Shown here piece after piece: positions 17,047-25,227 of a DNA stretch of 41,082 nucleotides; the first letter of the stretch is position 1; every line of letters starts with the position of its first letter. Location: the IMG/VR virus record IMGVR_UViG_3300021964_000164, positions 1 through 41,082 of that record. One strand, 5' to 3'. Origin of the DNA: a virus. A program made the translations under genes and the position numbers. The notes under the pieces were generated by a model. That model saw nothing but the letters and a program-made list of their open reading frames with translations. It was not told where the DNA came from and searched no databases.

Positions 17047-17289
17047 TTAGTCTTTGAGTTCATCGACTATATCTTTGTCGAGTAATCTCCAAATGATGAC
17101 AGCTGCAATAATGCCAGCCAGTCCACCGTTTCCTAAAGTCCAAACTATGCCTAGTATAGAGCCAATTACATCTCCTGTAAGGAAGGCTACCTTTGGTCCA
17201 AAGATAATCTGTAATATAATTGAAAGGCTTATCAGTTTGATGCCAACATCTATCGCTCCATCAGCACCATTCTTTATCTTATCTAACAT
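17047..17289 (-). CDS. Small two-TM membrane protein (80 aa)
   Basis: MLDKIKNGADGAIDVGIKLI leads into two hydrophobic segments (about residues 16-33 and 42-68, including SILGIVWTLGNGGLAGIIAA). A charged tail (DKDIVDELKD) ends the protein. Glycine spacing and size are holin-like, but it lies in the leftward replication operon rather than beside the late lysis genes. Small proteins with this opening recur in marine phages. A membrane role is safe; a lysis role is speculative. Confidence 0.7.
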   Translation of the reverse strand: MLDKIKNGADGAIDVGIKLISLSIILQIIFGPKVAFLTGDVIGSILGIVWTLGNGGLAGIIAAVIIWRLLDKDIVDELKD

Positions 17290-17325
17290 ATTTTACTCCT
17301 ATATTAGTCTAACATTTTTATAACA

Positions 17326-17340
17326 ATTAGTTGAAGAGCA
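17326..17340 (-). promoter_or_regulatory. boxA-like antitermination element
   Basis: The leftward strand reads TGCTCTTCAACTAAT just after the nrdJ stop, close to the rrn boxA consensus TGCTCTTTAACA. It is weaker than the copy at 28394, so it is a candidate only. Confidence 0.4.
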
Positions 17341-17362
17341 ATGATAAGTACAATAGTTCCTA

Positions 17363-19327
17363 TCACTCTACGTCTCTTTCTTCTTCAACCAAGTCAACAA
17401 GTTCACACACACTACCAGTACACGCTAAAGTCTTAGTGCCTACTGTCATATCTGTTAACTCGTACTCGCTAATCAAATCCCAGTCTACAGACTTAGGCAT
17501 TGTCTTAGCCAGTTCATTGTACTGTTTCTTAGTGCAGTCCTCATAAGGTGCTTGTTGGTAGGAGTGGTCAGAGTGTGGTAAGAAACTAACACCACTGACT
17601 TCATCAAAGTGCTTGTATACCCATGCACCTACTTCCATCCACTCATGTTCTCTTACACTAACAGTAACGCTAGGCTTATGCTCACAGTAATATCTTTGAT
17701 AGGTGAGCCATAGTTCTAGCTGTTCGATAGCAGTCCTGTCGTTCCTAAGTATAGCACCTTCGGGTGCTTTCATTGGGAAGGTAAAGACTTTAACGCTATT
17801 GGGTTTCATTACATCAGCTTCACAAGGTATGCCTTGGTCCTCCATAAGTTGAGCAATAGGGTCTTTAGCATCTGCTCTTACTCTACGGAAATAGTAGTCA
17901 TTGTGCCTAGTGTGTATACCACTTGCACTATCTACTAATTGACTGACTGTGCCACTAGGTTTAATCGCTGTTGTTGCAGTAGCTTGGCTGATACCTAGCA
18001 GTTCTGACCAATGCTCATTAACCTTAATTGTTTCTTTTCTAAGGTCACTGAGAAAGTCAGGTAAACTTCTTTTACCATAGTAGCCTCTGTCTTCACTGCT
18101 ACCATTCATAAAACTATTGTCCATTATACCAGTTAATGATACTCCAAGCAAGGCTTCTTCTTCTGTATTTTTAACCCATTTCGGTCTAAGTCTCTTAATG
18201 TTAGTAAGACTTGCTTGAAATGTGCCCAGTATAGTGGCTAATCTTACCTTACGGAGCATATCTTTCTGTGTGTCTGTTGCTCGTATCACTACCTCTGTTA
18301 AGTTGCAAAATTGACCATCTCTTAGGATGATTTCACTGCATGGATTACAACCAAAGTCATGCTCTGTATCTCTCCTACCTATGGATGCTACTTGTTTGAT
18401 AGCCGCTTCTCTGTTGAAGATGCCACGCTCACCTGACTTAGACTCATAAAGAGAAGCCCATTCCTTCATGAATATACCCATGTCAGGCTTCTCTGTATAG
18501 CATACACTGTTGTTACTGAGTGCCATTTCCGGTGTGTCTGACCACCACTGACCTGACTTAGCGTTACGCATACGCTCATCAGTTAAGTTTGATAGAGATA
18601 TAAGTGCTGACCTACGCACACCACCTACGACTACCACCTCTGCTATCTTACACATCATTCTATGACACTCATAACTTGTTAGCTTTCTTCCTACTGACTC
18701 TTTGAATAGGTTAGTAGCGAAGTTAAATAAATCAAGCAGTGGTTCAGGACCACTTGCTCTGCCTCCAAAGGTAGCTAACCTAGAACCTTTGGGTCTAATC
18801 TTAGAGAAATCCCACTTAGGCATTTCACCATTGTACAAGTAAGTAATAAGTTTTCTAAACGCAGACTGCCATCCTTCCTTGCTGTCTTGTACCACTACTG
18901 TGTCCTCTACATCTATCATCTCCTCAGGTACTTCGGGTAGCTTAGAAATAAATTGTCTTTCTACACTAAATCCTACACCAGTACCATGCATGAGTACATA
19001 TAAACATTCATCAAATGCTTTTGGATGGTCAACACTAAGGTAAGCACAGTTGTATCCAGCTATGTTGTTATCTTTAAGTGCCTTGCCTGAGGTCATCAAT
19101 GCTCTCATGCTTGGCATAACTTCTAGGTTTAATACTGCATCTTCTAGTATCTTCCTAGTCTTGGGTAATAACTCATGGTTACAGTTCTCTTTTAAATGTT
19201 CTTCCATGAAGTCAAAGTATCTAGCAACTGTTTCTTGCCATGTCTCTCTCCTGTTTTTATCAGGTAGCCACCTAGCGTATCTGCTCAGTGCTATAAAATT
19301 TTGGTAGTCGTTGGGTAATGTGTTCAT
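17363..19327 (-). CDS. nrdJ: Class II (B12-dependent) ribonucleoside-triphosphate reductase
   Basis: The 654-residue protein aligns by motif to the monomeric Lactobacillus-type RTPR. C94 (GYNCAYLSVD) and C341 (QFCNLTEVV) are the redox pair. NPCSEI gives thiyl-radical C330 and E332. The C-terminal CTGSVC (C636/C641) is the CX4C pair that reloads electrons. The spacing C330-C341 equals C408-C419 of RTPR. VLMHGTGVGFSVER and KPSGTVSQLVDSASGIH are further class II signatures. It makes dNTPs from NTPs using adenosylcobalamin without oxygen, fuelling phage DNA synthesis. It is slightly shorter than the usual 700-740 residues. The start overlaps the next upstream gene by 4 bases. Confidence 0.93.
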   Translation of the reverse strand: MNTLPNDYQNFIALSRYARWLPDKNRRETWQETVARYFDFMEEHLKENCNHELLPKTRKILEDAVLNLEVMPSMRALMTSGKALKDNNIAGYNCAYLSVDHPKAFDECLYVLMHGTGVGFSVERQFISKLPEVPEEMIDVEDTVVVQDSKEGWQSAFRKLITYLYNGEMPKWDFSKIRPKGSRLATFGGRASGPEPLLDLFNFATNLFKESVGRKLTSYECHRMMCKIAEVVVVGGVRRSALISLSNLTDERMRNAKSGQWWSDTPEMALSNNSVCYTEKPDMGIFMKEWASLYESKSGERGIFNREAAIKQVASIGRRDTEHDFGCNPCSEIILRDGQFCNLTEVVIRATDTQKDMLRKVRLATILGTFQASLTNIKRLRPKWVKNTEEEALLGVSLTGIMDNSFMNGSSEDRGYYGKRSLPDFLSDLRKETIKVNEHWSELLGISQATATTAIKPSGTVSQLVDSASGIHTRHNDYYFRRVRADAKDPIAQLMEDQGIPCEADVMKPNSVKVFTFPMKAPEGAILRNDRTAIEQLELWLTYQRYYCEHKPSVTVSVREHEWMEVGAWVYKHFDEVSGVSFLPHSDHSYQQAPYEDCTKKQYNELAKTMPKSVDWDLISEYELTDMTVGTKTLACTGSVCELVDLVEEERDVE

Positions 19328-19527
19328 TCTTCATCCTCTAGTGGTGCGATTTCAATGTCAACCATCTTATCGCCATTCTCGTCATAATAATCTTTGTACT
19401 TTAATCTTCCATTTCTATGTAGTAGTATTGCTGTTGTTATTCCTTTGTCGTATGCTCTCTTGTGTGTAAAGTAAATAGCAACTGCACCTAGTAACATAAA
19501 AGCTAGGCTTATCTCTATGTATTCCAT
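19324..19527 (-). CDS. Small single-TM protein (67 aa)
   Basis: MEYIEISLAFMLLGAVAIYF forms an N-terminal membrane segment. A basic patch (THKRAYDKG) and an acidic C-terminus (EIAPLEDEE) follow. It is overlapped by 4 bases with nrdJ and by 13 bases with the TTG-started gene upstream, so it belongs to the coupled leftward chain. No family is recognised. Confidence 0.7.
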   Translation of the reverse strand: MEYIEISLAFMLLGAVAIYFTHKRAYDKGITTAILLHRNGRLKYKDYYDENGDKMVDIEIAPLEDEE

Positions 19528-19688
19528 TCGGTCTCCTCAAAGTCCTCTAAGAATCTATCTTTCTTCTCAATAAGTTTACCTTCAAATGCATCAAGTAACT
19601 CATCAGGCTCTATCTCTAACTCATCACAGATTAAACAGGTGTCATAAGTTGCAGAGATAAAAGCCTTCAACTCTGGTAGTAGCTTCAA
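19515..19688 (-). CDS. Small acidic protein, TTG start (57 aa)
   Basis: No ATG opens this frame. TTG at 19688 overlaps the TGA stop of the upstream nuclease gene, the coupling style of the operon. The product is (M)KLLPELKAFISATYDTCL..., with ICDELEIEPDELLDAFEGKL at the centre, ending EETEWNT. The pattern DELEIEPDELLDAF resembles the small acidic 'E.DI.P.ELLE' proteins common beside phage replication genes. It overlaps the next gene by 13 bases. It was supported by an uninterrupted frame and sensible composition; function unknown. Confidence 0.7.
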   Translation of the reverse strand: MKLLPELKAFISATYDTCLICDELEIEPDELLDAFEGKLIEKKDRFLEDFEETEWNT

Positions 19689-20494
19689 AAACTTGCTCCT
19701 TTATTGTCAACAAAATAATTGGTTATCTTGCCTGAGGGAATAGGTCTAGCTTCTAGGCTACCATAACAGTCTTCCTTGAATCCACAAAATGCACAGGTCA
19801 TGCATAGCTTCTCCTCTCCTGACTTAGTCATAGTGGTAGCGTTAGCTATTCTCATAGGCGGTGTATCCGACTCCATTTTATTTTTCAGGTCGACAATAAA
19901 AGTATCTACATCTTGTTCAAGTTCCTGTTTGCACAGCTTGAGAGTTGATTTGTTTTTATTTAAAGCAAGGAAGTATCCATGCTCTCTTTTGTCTCCTTTA
20001 CCATAGGCTGATAGTTGTTTGATGTAGCCAAAGCTGTCATCTTTAATACCATCCTCGTCAAACTTGTTATCCCAAGACCATGCACTAGCAGTCTTTATGT
20101 CTACTAACTCACCATCAATAGTACAATCTTGAGAGCCATTAACACCCTCGACTGTGTGTTGCTTTTGTTGGTCTGTCACTGCGTGTCCTGATAGTTTAAT
20201 CAGAGCCACGAGCATGGCTTCTAACACATGACCTTGTAGAAAGGTAAGGTACACACTCCCATCTATCTCCTCAGGTGTGTACCCCTTCACAGTATACCAC
20301 TGTGCCCTTTCACAACGACCAATGCTAGACATTCTCAGGTCTTTCTTTTGTTCATAAGGCTCAAAGGCATTCTTAATTGCCTGTTCAACCTCTCTACCAC
20401 ATTGCATAGCTATGGTATCTAAGTCTCCGGTGTAATCCTTAGACTTCATTACCTCATATACATCAGGTATTAGTGTTTCTATTGTCTTTTCCAC
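19685..20494 (-). CDS. Cas4/RecB-like PD-(D/E)XK exonuclease with Fe-S cysteines
   Basis: The 269-residue protein starts at GTG, chosen for GAGGAG upstream. It shows the RecB/Cas4 nuclease order: C61 (GRCERAQWY), GHVLEAML (E92), TIDGELVDIKTAS (D127, D132, K134) and YIKQLSAY (Q160). A terminal cysteine cluster follows (C231, C234, C237, C243 in LCMTCAFCGFKEDC). One N-terminal plus three C-terminal cysteines is the 4Fe-4S arrangement of Cas4 and AddB-type enzymes. A 5'-3' ssDNA exonuclease role in phage recombination or host DNA degradation is likely. It sits among replication genes and overlaps its neighbours on both sides. Confidence 0.88.
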   Translation of the reverse strand: MEKTIETLIPDVYEVMKSKDYTGDLDTIAMQCGREVEQAIKNAFEPYEQKKDLRMSSIGRCERAQWYTVKGYTPEEIDGSVYLTFLQGHVLEAMLVALIKLSGHAVTDQQKQHTVEGVNGSQDCTIDGELVDIKTASAWSWDNKFDEDGIKDDSFGYIKQLSAYGKGDKREHGYFLALNKNKSTLKLCKQELEQDVDTFIVDLKNKMESDTPPMRIANATTMTKSGEEKLCMTCAFCGFKEDCYGSLEARPIPSGKITNYFVDNKGASF

Positions 20495-20741
20495 TTTGTT
20501 GCTCCTCTCTTGTTGTAATTTCTATTAGCCGATTTAAGTACCATTGTGCTTTCTTTAAATCTTCTAATCCATTCTTCATTTTGTATCGAGTTACATATTT
20601 TATCACATTACCTTCAAGAAAACTCATGTTTTTTGAAGTGATATAATCAATGCACTCTATCCCTTGTGTGTAATGCTCCGGATTGATGTTGTCTTTCTCT
20701 CTGTTCTCATTCCATTGCACTTTAATTTCGTTATCCTTCAT
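20463..20741 (-). CDS. DUF3310 family protein
   Basis: The core NPEHYTQGIECIDYITSKNM...EGNVIKYVTRYKMKNGLEDL...AQWYLNRLIE is the DUF3310 signature, found in many phages. T7 gp1.7, a nucleotide kinase, has been linked to this family, so a nucleotide-metabolism role next to nrdJ and the polymerase is reasonable. The protein has 92 residues; the N-terminal 20 or so are charged and poorly conserved-looking. It overlaps the nuclease gene downstream by 32 bases and the upstream gene by 11 bases. Confidence 0.85.
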   Translation of the reverse strand: MKDNEIKVQWNENREKDNINPEHYTQGIECIDYITSKNMSFLEGNVIKYVTRYKMKNGLEDLKKAQWYLNRLIEITTREEQQSGKDNRNTNT

Positions 20742-21225
20742 GTTTGCCTAATTCTTCTATGTCCTTTAATTTGCTTATAGGTAGATTATGACAGTCTGTT
20801 GAAACTTTCCAATTATTGTCAGGGTCTATACTCCCCTTCTTTAAAAACTTTGAGTCTGCTAAATACTTTTCTTTTTCTAGGTAGCCTAGTATCCATCCTT
20901 CTGACAAATCATTTTTTATTCGGGTAAAAACGTAAAAGTCACACTTTTGTTTAGTGTTCAGGTCAGCTACAGAACATTCATAATATTCTCTAGGTGCTGA
21001 TGTTACCCTCTTGCTTTTAACATCTATTTTTTTGTTATTAAATACTAAATCATAATCATAAGTATTGTTCAAGGAAATTCCTAGTTCCTCTGCTACAATA
21101 ATCTCACCTAAAAATCCAATTACATTTCCTTTTCCTTGTGTTATTGAATTATTTAAAATACCCATGTCACTTGACATTGAATTAGCCAAGTTAACATTCT
21201 CTTTTGTAATTTTAATGTGTTTCAT
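20731..21225 (-). CDS. PD-(D/E)XK nuclease-like protein
   Basis: In this 164-residue protein GFLGEIIVAEELG supplies an early helix with a conserved Glu. NTYDYDLVFNNKKIDVKSKR follows (the D...(I)DVKSK core), with YYECSVADLN and CDFYVFTRIK as later strands. This is the pattern of small PD-(D/E)XK nucleases of marine phages and resolvase-like enzymes. It overlaps the polymerase gene by 14 bases. It probably acts on DNA during replication or recombination; the substrate cannot be read from the sequence. Confidence 0.75.
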   Translation of the reverse strand: MKHIKITKENVNLANSMSSDMGILNNSITQGKGNVIGFLGEIIVAEELGISLNNTYDYDLVFNNKKIDVKSKRVTSAPREYYECSVADLNTKQKCDFYVFTRIKNDLSEGWILGYLEKEKYLADSKFLKKGSIDPDNNWKVSTDCHNLPISKLKDIEELGKHEG

Positions 21226-22927
21226 TCCAACTTCTCCCTATTTTATACTCTCCAGTTATTGGACAGTTTAGTTTGTAATAATCTGTTGTCTGCTCCATGG
21301 CCTTAACAACCAAAGAACCAATCTCATCTGCATCCTCTGGACTACACTCCAGTTGTATCTCATCATGTATAACACCCAATTGCCTGTACTCTAGGTGTAG
21401 TGCAAGTGAGTGAAAAATAACCCATGCCCTCTTACTTATTATAGCACCCGCACTTTGTAGTAAAAAGTTAAGTGAGGCATGTTCGCTCCTAACTCTGACG
21501 TGTCTGCCATCTAATGCTTTGAGGTATCCCTTGTCTGATGCCTTGCCTACTCTTTCTCTGAGTACTTTAAGGGCGGGTGTATTATCAAGAAAGTTTTTCT
21601 TAAGTACCTTGCCTTCTTCTATACCGCCACCCGCTATACTACCTATCTTCTTGTCTCCCGCACCATAGAGGAATGCATAGATAAATGTCTTAGCCTTATC
21701 TCTTGTGTCTAGTCCGGCTGACTTCTGATTGGCAGTGTGTATGTCACCTGTTAGTATCTCTTGTGTATAGTTCTCATCTCTCATATAGTGAGCGAGGCAT
21801 CTAAGTTCTAGTCCGCTGAGGTCAGCACCTACTAGCACCTTGTCCTCAGGTACAGTAAACAATGCTCTCATCTCAGAGCCATACTCTTTGCCACTAGCAG
21901 TTACTTGTTGTAAGTTGGGGTTACTACTACTCATCCTATGAGTCACAGTTCCCATAGTATGTACTCTGCTATGTATCCTACCTGTTCTCTCATCTATAGC
22001 ATCAAGCCATGAGTTAATCTGACCTTGCCTCTTTTGTAACATAAGGTATCTACCAATGAGTTGTGCCTCAGGTATCTCTACATCCTTGAGTGTGGACTCG
22101 TCAACCTTAGGTCTGCCAGTTTCAGTAAACACCTCAGGCTTCCAACCATAGTGCATAAGATGTCTACCTACCTGTTGTCTACTACCTAAGTTTAGTTCAG
22201 GGTATGCCCAGTAACCATAGTCACCTTCCTCATTGGTATGACATTGCAAGTCTACCTCTGCTTGGTATCCCTTAGTCCTAGTAAAATCTTTCTTGAATCT
22301 AGTCTTAACTGGTGTCTTGCTTTTCCATACAGGCAGTGGCTTGAATGATTTGTGTACTTCTTCTTCTGCTTTTCTTAAGTCATCATTTACTTGTTGTAAT
22401 ATCTCTATTGCACCTCGCTCATCAAAGAGCCAACCAGTTCTCTCTTGCCAAGAGCAGTGCCTCTTAGTAGCGTACTCTAGTTGCTTAGCATCCTCACTTA
22501 ATCTCTTTTGCTTCATGAGTTTGTAGACTTTAGTTGTAATCTCTACATCTCTTAAGCAATACTCAACCATCTCATCACTTAGCTTTGACCAGTCCTCATG
22601 GTCTCCCTTAGGGTATCCTAAGTACTCACCCCAGTTAGCTAGTGAGTGGCCACCCTCTCTGCGTGGACTGTCTAGCTGACTGAGTATCAGTGTGTCCTCT
22701 ATTGTCGTGTTAGCGAAGTCAGTACCCCATAGTCTTGCAAGTACAGGGATGTCAAATGCTATACCATTGTGAAACACCAATATCTGTGAGTCTATCCACT
22801 CGTTAAAGTCTTTAGACTCATAGAATACTTGTGTATCTTCGGTGTATATGTCTTGCACTGCTACGCACCACACCTTAGTGGCTTCTATACCATCAGTTTC
22901 TATGTCGCAACTAAAAGTCTGCGTCAT
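21212..22927 (-). CDS. polA: T7-like family A DNA polymerase
   Basis: The start is taken as ATG 22927 (MTQTFSCDIETDG), because an upstream GTG frame only adds 10 residues inside the primase gene. The 3'-5' exonuclease motifs are present: D8 and E10, VFHNGIAFD (D59), YCLRDVE (D127). Polymerase motif A is DLSGLELRCLAH (D369), motif B KTFIYAFLYGAG (K413, Y417, Y421) and motif C HDE (521-523). The region after motif B tracks T7 polymerase closely. At 571 residues it is shorter than T7 (704), with a reduced thumb region where T7 binds thioredoxin. It replicates the phage genome with the adjacent primase-helicase and SSB. Confidence 0.95.
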   Translation of the reverse strand: MTQTFSCDIETDGIEATKVWCVAVQDIYTEDTQVFYESKDFNEWIDSQILVFHNGIAFDIPVLARLWGTDFANTTIEDTLILSQLDSPRREGGHSLANWGEYLGYPKGDHEDWSKLSDEMVEYCLRDVEITTKVYKLMKQKRLSEDAKQLEYATKRHCSWQERTGWLFDERGAIEILQQVNDDLRKAEEEVHKSFKPLPVWKSKTPVKTRFKKDFTRTKGYQAEVDLQCHTNEEGDYGYWAYPELNLGSRQQVGRHLMHYGWKPEVFTETGRPKVDESTLKDVEIPEAQLIGRYLMLQKRQGQINSWLDAIDERTGRIHSRVHTMGTVTHRMSSSNPNLQQVTASGKEYGSEMRALFTVPEDKVLVGADLSGLELRCLAHYMRDENYTQEILTGDIHTANQKSAGLDTRDKAKTFIYAFLYGAGDKKIGSIAGGGIEEGKVLKKNFLDNTPALKVLRERVGKASDKGYLKALDGRHVRVRSEHASLNFLLQSAGAIISKRAWVIFHSLALHLEYRQLGVIHDEIQLECSPEDADEIGSLVVKAMEQTTDYYKLNCPITGEYKIGRSWNETH

Positions 22928-24569
22928 TATTCCATCCGCCCACATCAGGATTAACACCTTTCTCTAGCCTAGCAGTTTCAGGGTTAAAGTATGTCCAACC
23001 GGCTTCTCCTGTCTGACCTGTTCTTCTTAGCTTGGGTACTCTAATGCGTGTTGAGTTCTTAGTATAGTCATCCTCTGCTAACTTATCTCTTGAGAATAGT
23101 ATGTTGGTGTGACAAGCCTGTGGTATTGCACCACTACCTTTAACATCATACTCACTAATCTTATGAGGATGAGAGCCATCATCAGGCTTCCTTGTATGTG
23201 TACTCAGTATAACTGCACACTTAGTTTCTTTACATAGCTTTATGAATCTGTCCATGACTTCTTCAATGTTCTCATTACTTAGGTTTTTAATTGCAGTATG
23301 CAATGGGTCTACCAATATTATACTACAACCTAATCCTTTTACAAAGTATCTTATCTTAGAAAACATTTCCTCAAGGTCAATGCTACCACCACCATCATTG
23401 TGTAGCTGTATCTTTGTGCCAAATCCTATCTCAATAGCCTTGTCCATGATGTTGTCTACATTTAGTTCTGTTGGTTTAACAAGTTGTAAGTTCTCTGCTG
23501 TGTGTACACTCACTACCTTTCTTATGGTCTCATCAATGTTATCCTCTACCATGAAACAGCCTATCTTCTCATCAGTTTCTGTGGCAAAGTGGTAGATGAG
23601 TTCGTTAAGTATAGTAGTCTTACCAATACTGGTATGTGCTATGATTGACACTAGTTCTCCCTTTGCTATACCACCTCTCATCATATGGTTTAAGTCTCCG
23701 AAAGAGTCAGGCAATGGTACAAGTTCAGTGTTCTTGTAATCAAGCATAGCTTCTCTCATGTCCTCAACAGTAGCTACACCACTTACTGTGTAATCTTTAG
23801 AGTAGTTCCACCACTCGTCTAGGAATTCTCTACCATCACCATTCTTGAGGTAATCACTAGCATCTTTGTGCTTGGCTAGTGTAAGTATCTTACATTTATT
23901 CGGGCCAAGTATAGGTGCTATCTTCTCTACTGCCTCTCTACCGGCCTCGTCATTGTCAAAGCATAATACTACAGTTTCAAATGAGTCAAGCCATTGAAGG
24001 TTAGCCTTAATGTTAGCAGTAGAATGTACACCATTGTTAATGGATACTGATGCCCAACGACTACCAAACATTTCATAGACAGCCATAGCATCTAACTCTC
24101 CCTCACATACTGTGACATACTTGCCACCACCTTGGAACAAGTTCTGTCCAAATAGCATGTTCTGATTCGTTGTATCTCCCTTACCAAAGAAAGTCTTATT
24201 GGATACAATCCTAGTTTTCATACCAACCATATGATTCTTTTGATTGAAGTAAGGGTAATGATGTTTGATTACCTTACCTTTGGCATCTTTCTCACACTTT
24301 ACCTTGTATCTCTCTAAGGTTTCGGCTCTTAGTTTTCTGTCATGTAGTGTGTAATAGTCACCTCTGTACTCATGCTTCCATGAGTCATCATGTTTGTCTG
24401 TGATTTGTATGGGTGTCTTAGTATGTGTTACATAGCCATGCTCACCACAAGCAAAGCAATGTGTTTGTCCATCTGAATACACAGCTAAGTTATCTTTACT
24501 AGTATCCTTGCCATTCTTTGCACAGCTAGGACATTGTTCTTTTCTTACTAATTCGTTCTTACTTTCCAT
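22911..24569 (-). CDS. T7 gp4-like primase-helicase
   Basis: The start at ATG 24569 is chosen because AGAGGAGA lies just upstream. An in-frame ATG at 24614 would put a strong hairpin inside the gene. The 552 residues contain, in order: a zinc ribbon (C13, C16, C38, C41), a TOPRIM domain with CEGELDAMA (E157) and FDNDEAG (D205, D207), and a RecA-like helicase. The helicase has AHTSIGKT (Walker A, 311-318), SIILVDPLH (Walker B, D421) and ILSTHTRKP. It would unwind DNA as a ring and prime the lagging strand, like T7 gp4 (566 residues). It overlaps the polymerase gene by 17 bases. Confidence 0.95.
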   Translation of the reverse strand: MESKNELVRKEQCPSCAKNGKDTSKDNLAVYSDGQTHCFACGEHGYVTHTKTPIQITDKHDDSWKHEYRGDYYTLHDRKLRAETLERYKVKCEKDAKGKVIKHHYPYFNQKNHMVGMKTRIVSNKTFFGKGDTTNQNMLFGQNLFQGGGKYVTVCEGELDAMAVYEMFGSRWASVSINNGVHSTANIKANLQWLDSFETVVLCFDNDEAGREAVEKIAPILGPNKCKILTLAKHKDASDYLKNGDGREFLDEWWNYSKDYTVSGVATVEDMREAMLDYKNTELVPLPDSFGDLNHMMRGGIAKGELVSIIAHTSIGKTTILNELIYHFATETDEKIGCFMVEDNIDETIRKVVSVHTAENLQLVKPTELNVDNIMDKAIEIGFGTKIQLHNDGGGSIDLEEMFSKIRYFVKGLGCSIILVDPLHTAIKNLSNENIEEVMDRFIKLCKETKCAVILSTHTRKPDDGSHPHKISEYDVKGSGAIPQACHTNILFSRDKLAEDDYTKNSTRIRVPKLRRTGQTGEAGWTYFNPETARLEKGVNPDVGGWNNDADF

Positions 24570-24594
24570 CTTTTCTCCTCTCTTAAAATAAACA

Positions 24595-24612
24595 GGGCAA
24601 CCGAAGTTGCCC
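24595..24612 (-). terminator. UUCG-tetraloop hairpin, attenuator-like
   Basis: The leftward RNA forms GGGCAAC-UUCG-GUUGCCC, a perfect 7-bp stem closed by the extra-stable C(UUCG)G loop. UGUUUAUUUUAA follows. It lies between ssb and the primase-helicase gene and could terminate part of the ssb transcript or protect an mRNA end. Confidence 0.75.
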
Positions 24613-24644
24613 ATATTATAACCTACTTTATTTAAAAGTACAAA

Positions 24645-25031
24645 TTAAAATTCAGAAGGGTCGTATTCTTCAACTCCATCTGCCTTCTCATCTACCCTTA
24701 CACGCTCTAAGTAAGTGTATCCATCATAGGGTGCTTTGCCTTTCTTTACAAGCATAGTTACTTTGTCACCAAACAAAGATAGGTGAGTAGCATCTACCTC
24801 ATCCTTATCTGCATTGTAAATCTTAGGCTGACCAAAGTCTACCTTACGCTTAGAAGTAATTTGAGTCTTACCCTCATACTCCTTAGTCACTAAGCCATTC
24901 TTCTCCGCTTCCTTGATACCTGATTTATCTAAGGATACAGTAAGTGTGTACTTACTTTGTCCTTTGAACACATCAGGCTGTGTTACTTTGTTAAACACAA
25001 CTTCACCAGTCAATGATATATAATCACTCAT
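24645..25031 (-). CDS. ssb: ssDNA-binding protein, T7 gp2.5-like
   Basis: The 128-residue protein has an OB-fold-like pattern of strands (ISLTGEVVFNKVTQ, SKYTLTVSLD, KVTMLVKKGKAPYDG). It ends in an acidic tail with terminal aromatic residue (DEKADGVEEYDPSEF). A C-terminal Phe after acidic residues is the hallmark of gp2.5-type SSBs, used to contact polymerase and helicase. AAGGAGATG precedes the ATG. It is the first gene after the promoter at 25228-25256, which fits a need for high expression. The family call is by tail and context more than by strict motif. Confidence 0.85.
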   Translation of the reverse strand: MSDYISLTGEVVFNKVTQPDVFKGQSKYTLTVSLDKSGIKEAEKNGLVTKEYEGKTQITSKRKVDFGQPKIYNADKDEVDATHLSLFGDKVTMLVKKGKAPYDGYTYLERVRVDEKADGVEEYDPSEF

Positions 25032-25090
25032 TTGTACATCTCCTTATAGTTAACATTTAGTGTTACATCTAGCAGTATTCTAAGTAATAC

Positions 25091-25142
25091 TACTAAAAGT
25101 GTAGTAGAAAAAATGGAAGTAAAAACTACTACACTCTTAGTA
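25091..25142 (-). promoter_or_regulatory. 17-bp hairpin in ssb mRNA leader
   Basis: In the leftward RNA TACTAAGAGTGTAGTAG pairs over its full length with CTACTACACTTTTAGTA (one G-U pair), around an 18-base A/T-rich loop. It lies in the predicted 190-base leader of ssb, about 60 bases before the start codon. AGTAATACTA occurs directly repeated at its edges (25083-25092, 25139-25148). Confidence 0.75.
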
Positions 25143-25162
25143 ATACTAAGTAAGTATCATTG

Positions 25163-25179
25163 AATAAATGTTATTTATT
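25163..25179. repeat. A/T-only inverted repeat in the ssb leader
   Basis: AATAAAT and ATTTATT flank a 3-base centre in the A/T-rich stretch 25151-25200. A protein-binding site or duplex-opening region is possible; nothing more can be said. Confidence 0.4.
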
Positions 25180-25227
25180 TATATAAACAATAAAGTGGTT
25201 CAATGTTTTCTTTCTTAGAATATGTGT

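Noticed and set aside
18123-18131. TGGTATAAT on the leftward strand inside nrdJ, like the extended -10 promoters
   Set aside because: It falls on codons for Thr-Gly-Ile-Met in a conserved part of the enzyme, with no -35; chance use of codons is enough to explain it.
22928-22957. GTG start of the polymerase at 22957
   Set aside because: It adds only 10 residues overlapping the primase gene; ATG 22927 begins just before the exonuclease motif and overlaps in the usual way.
24570-24614. ATG 24614 as start of the primase-helicase
   Set aside because: It would place the UUCG hairpin in the coding region and ignore the strong AGAGGAGA before ATG 24569.
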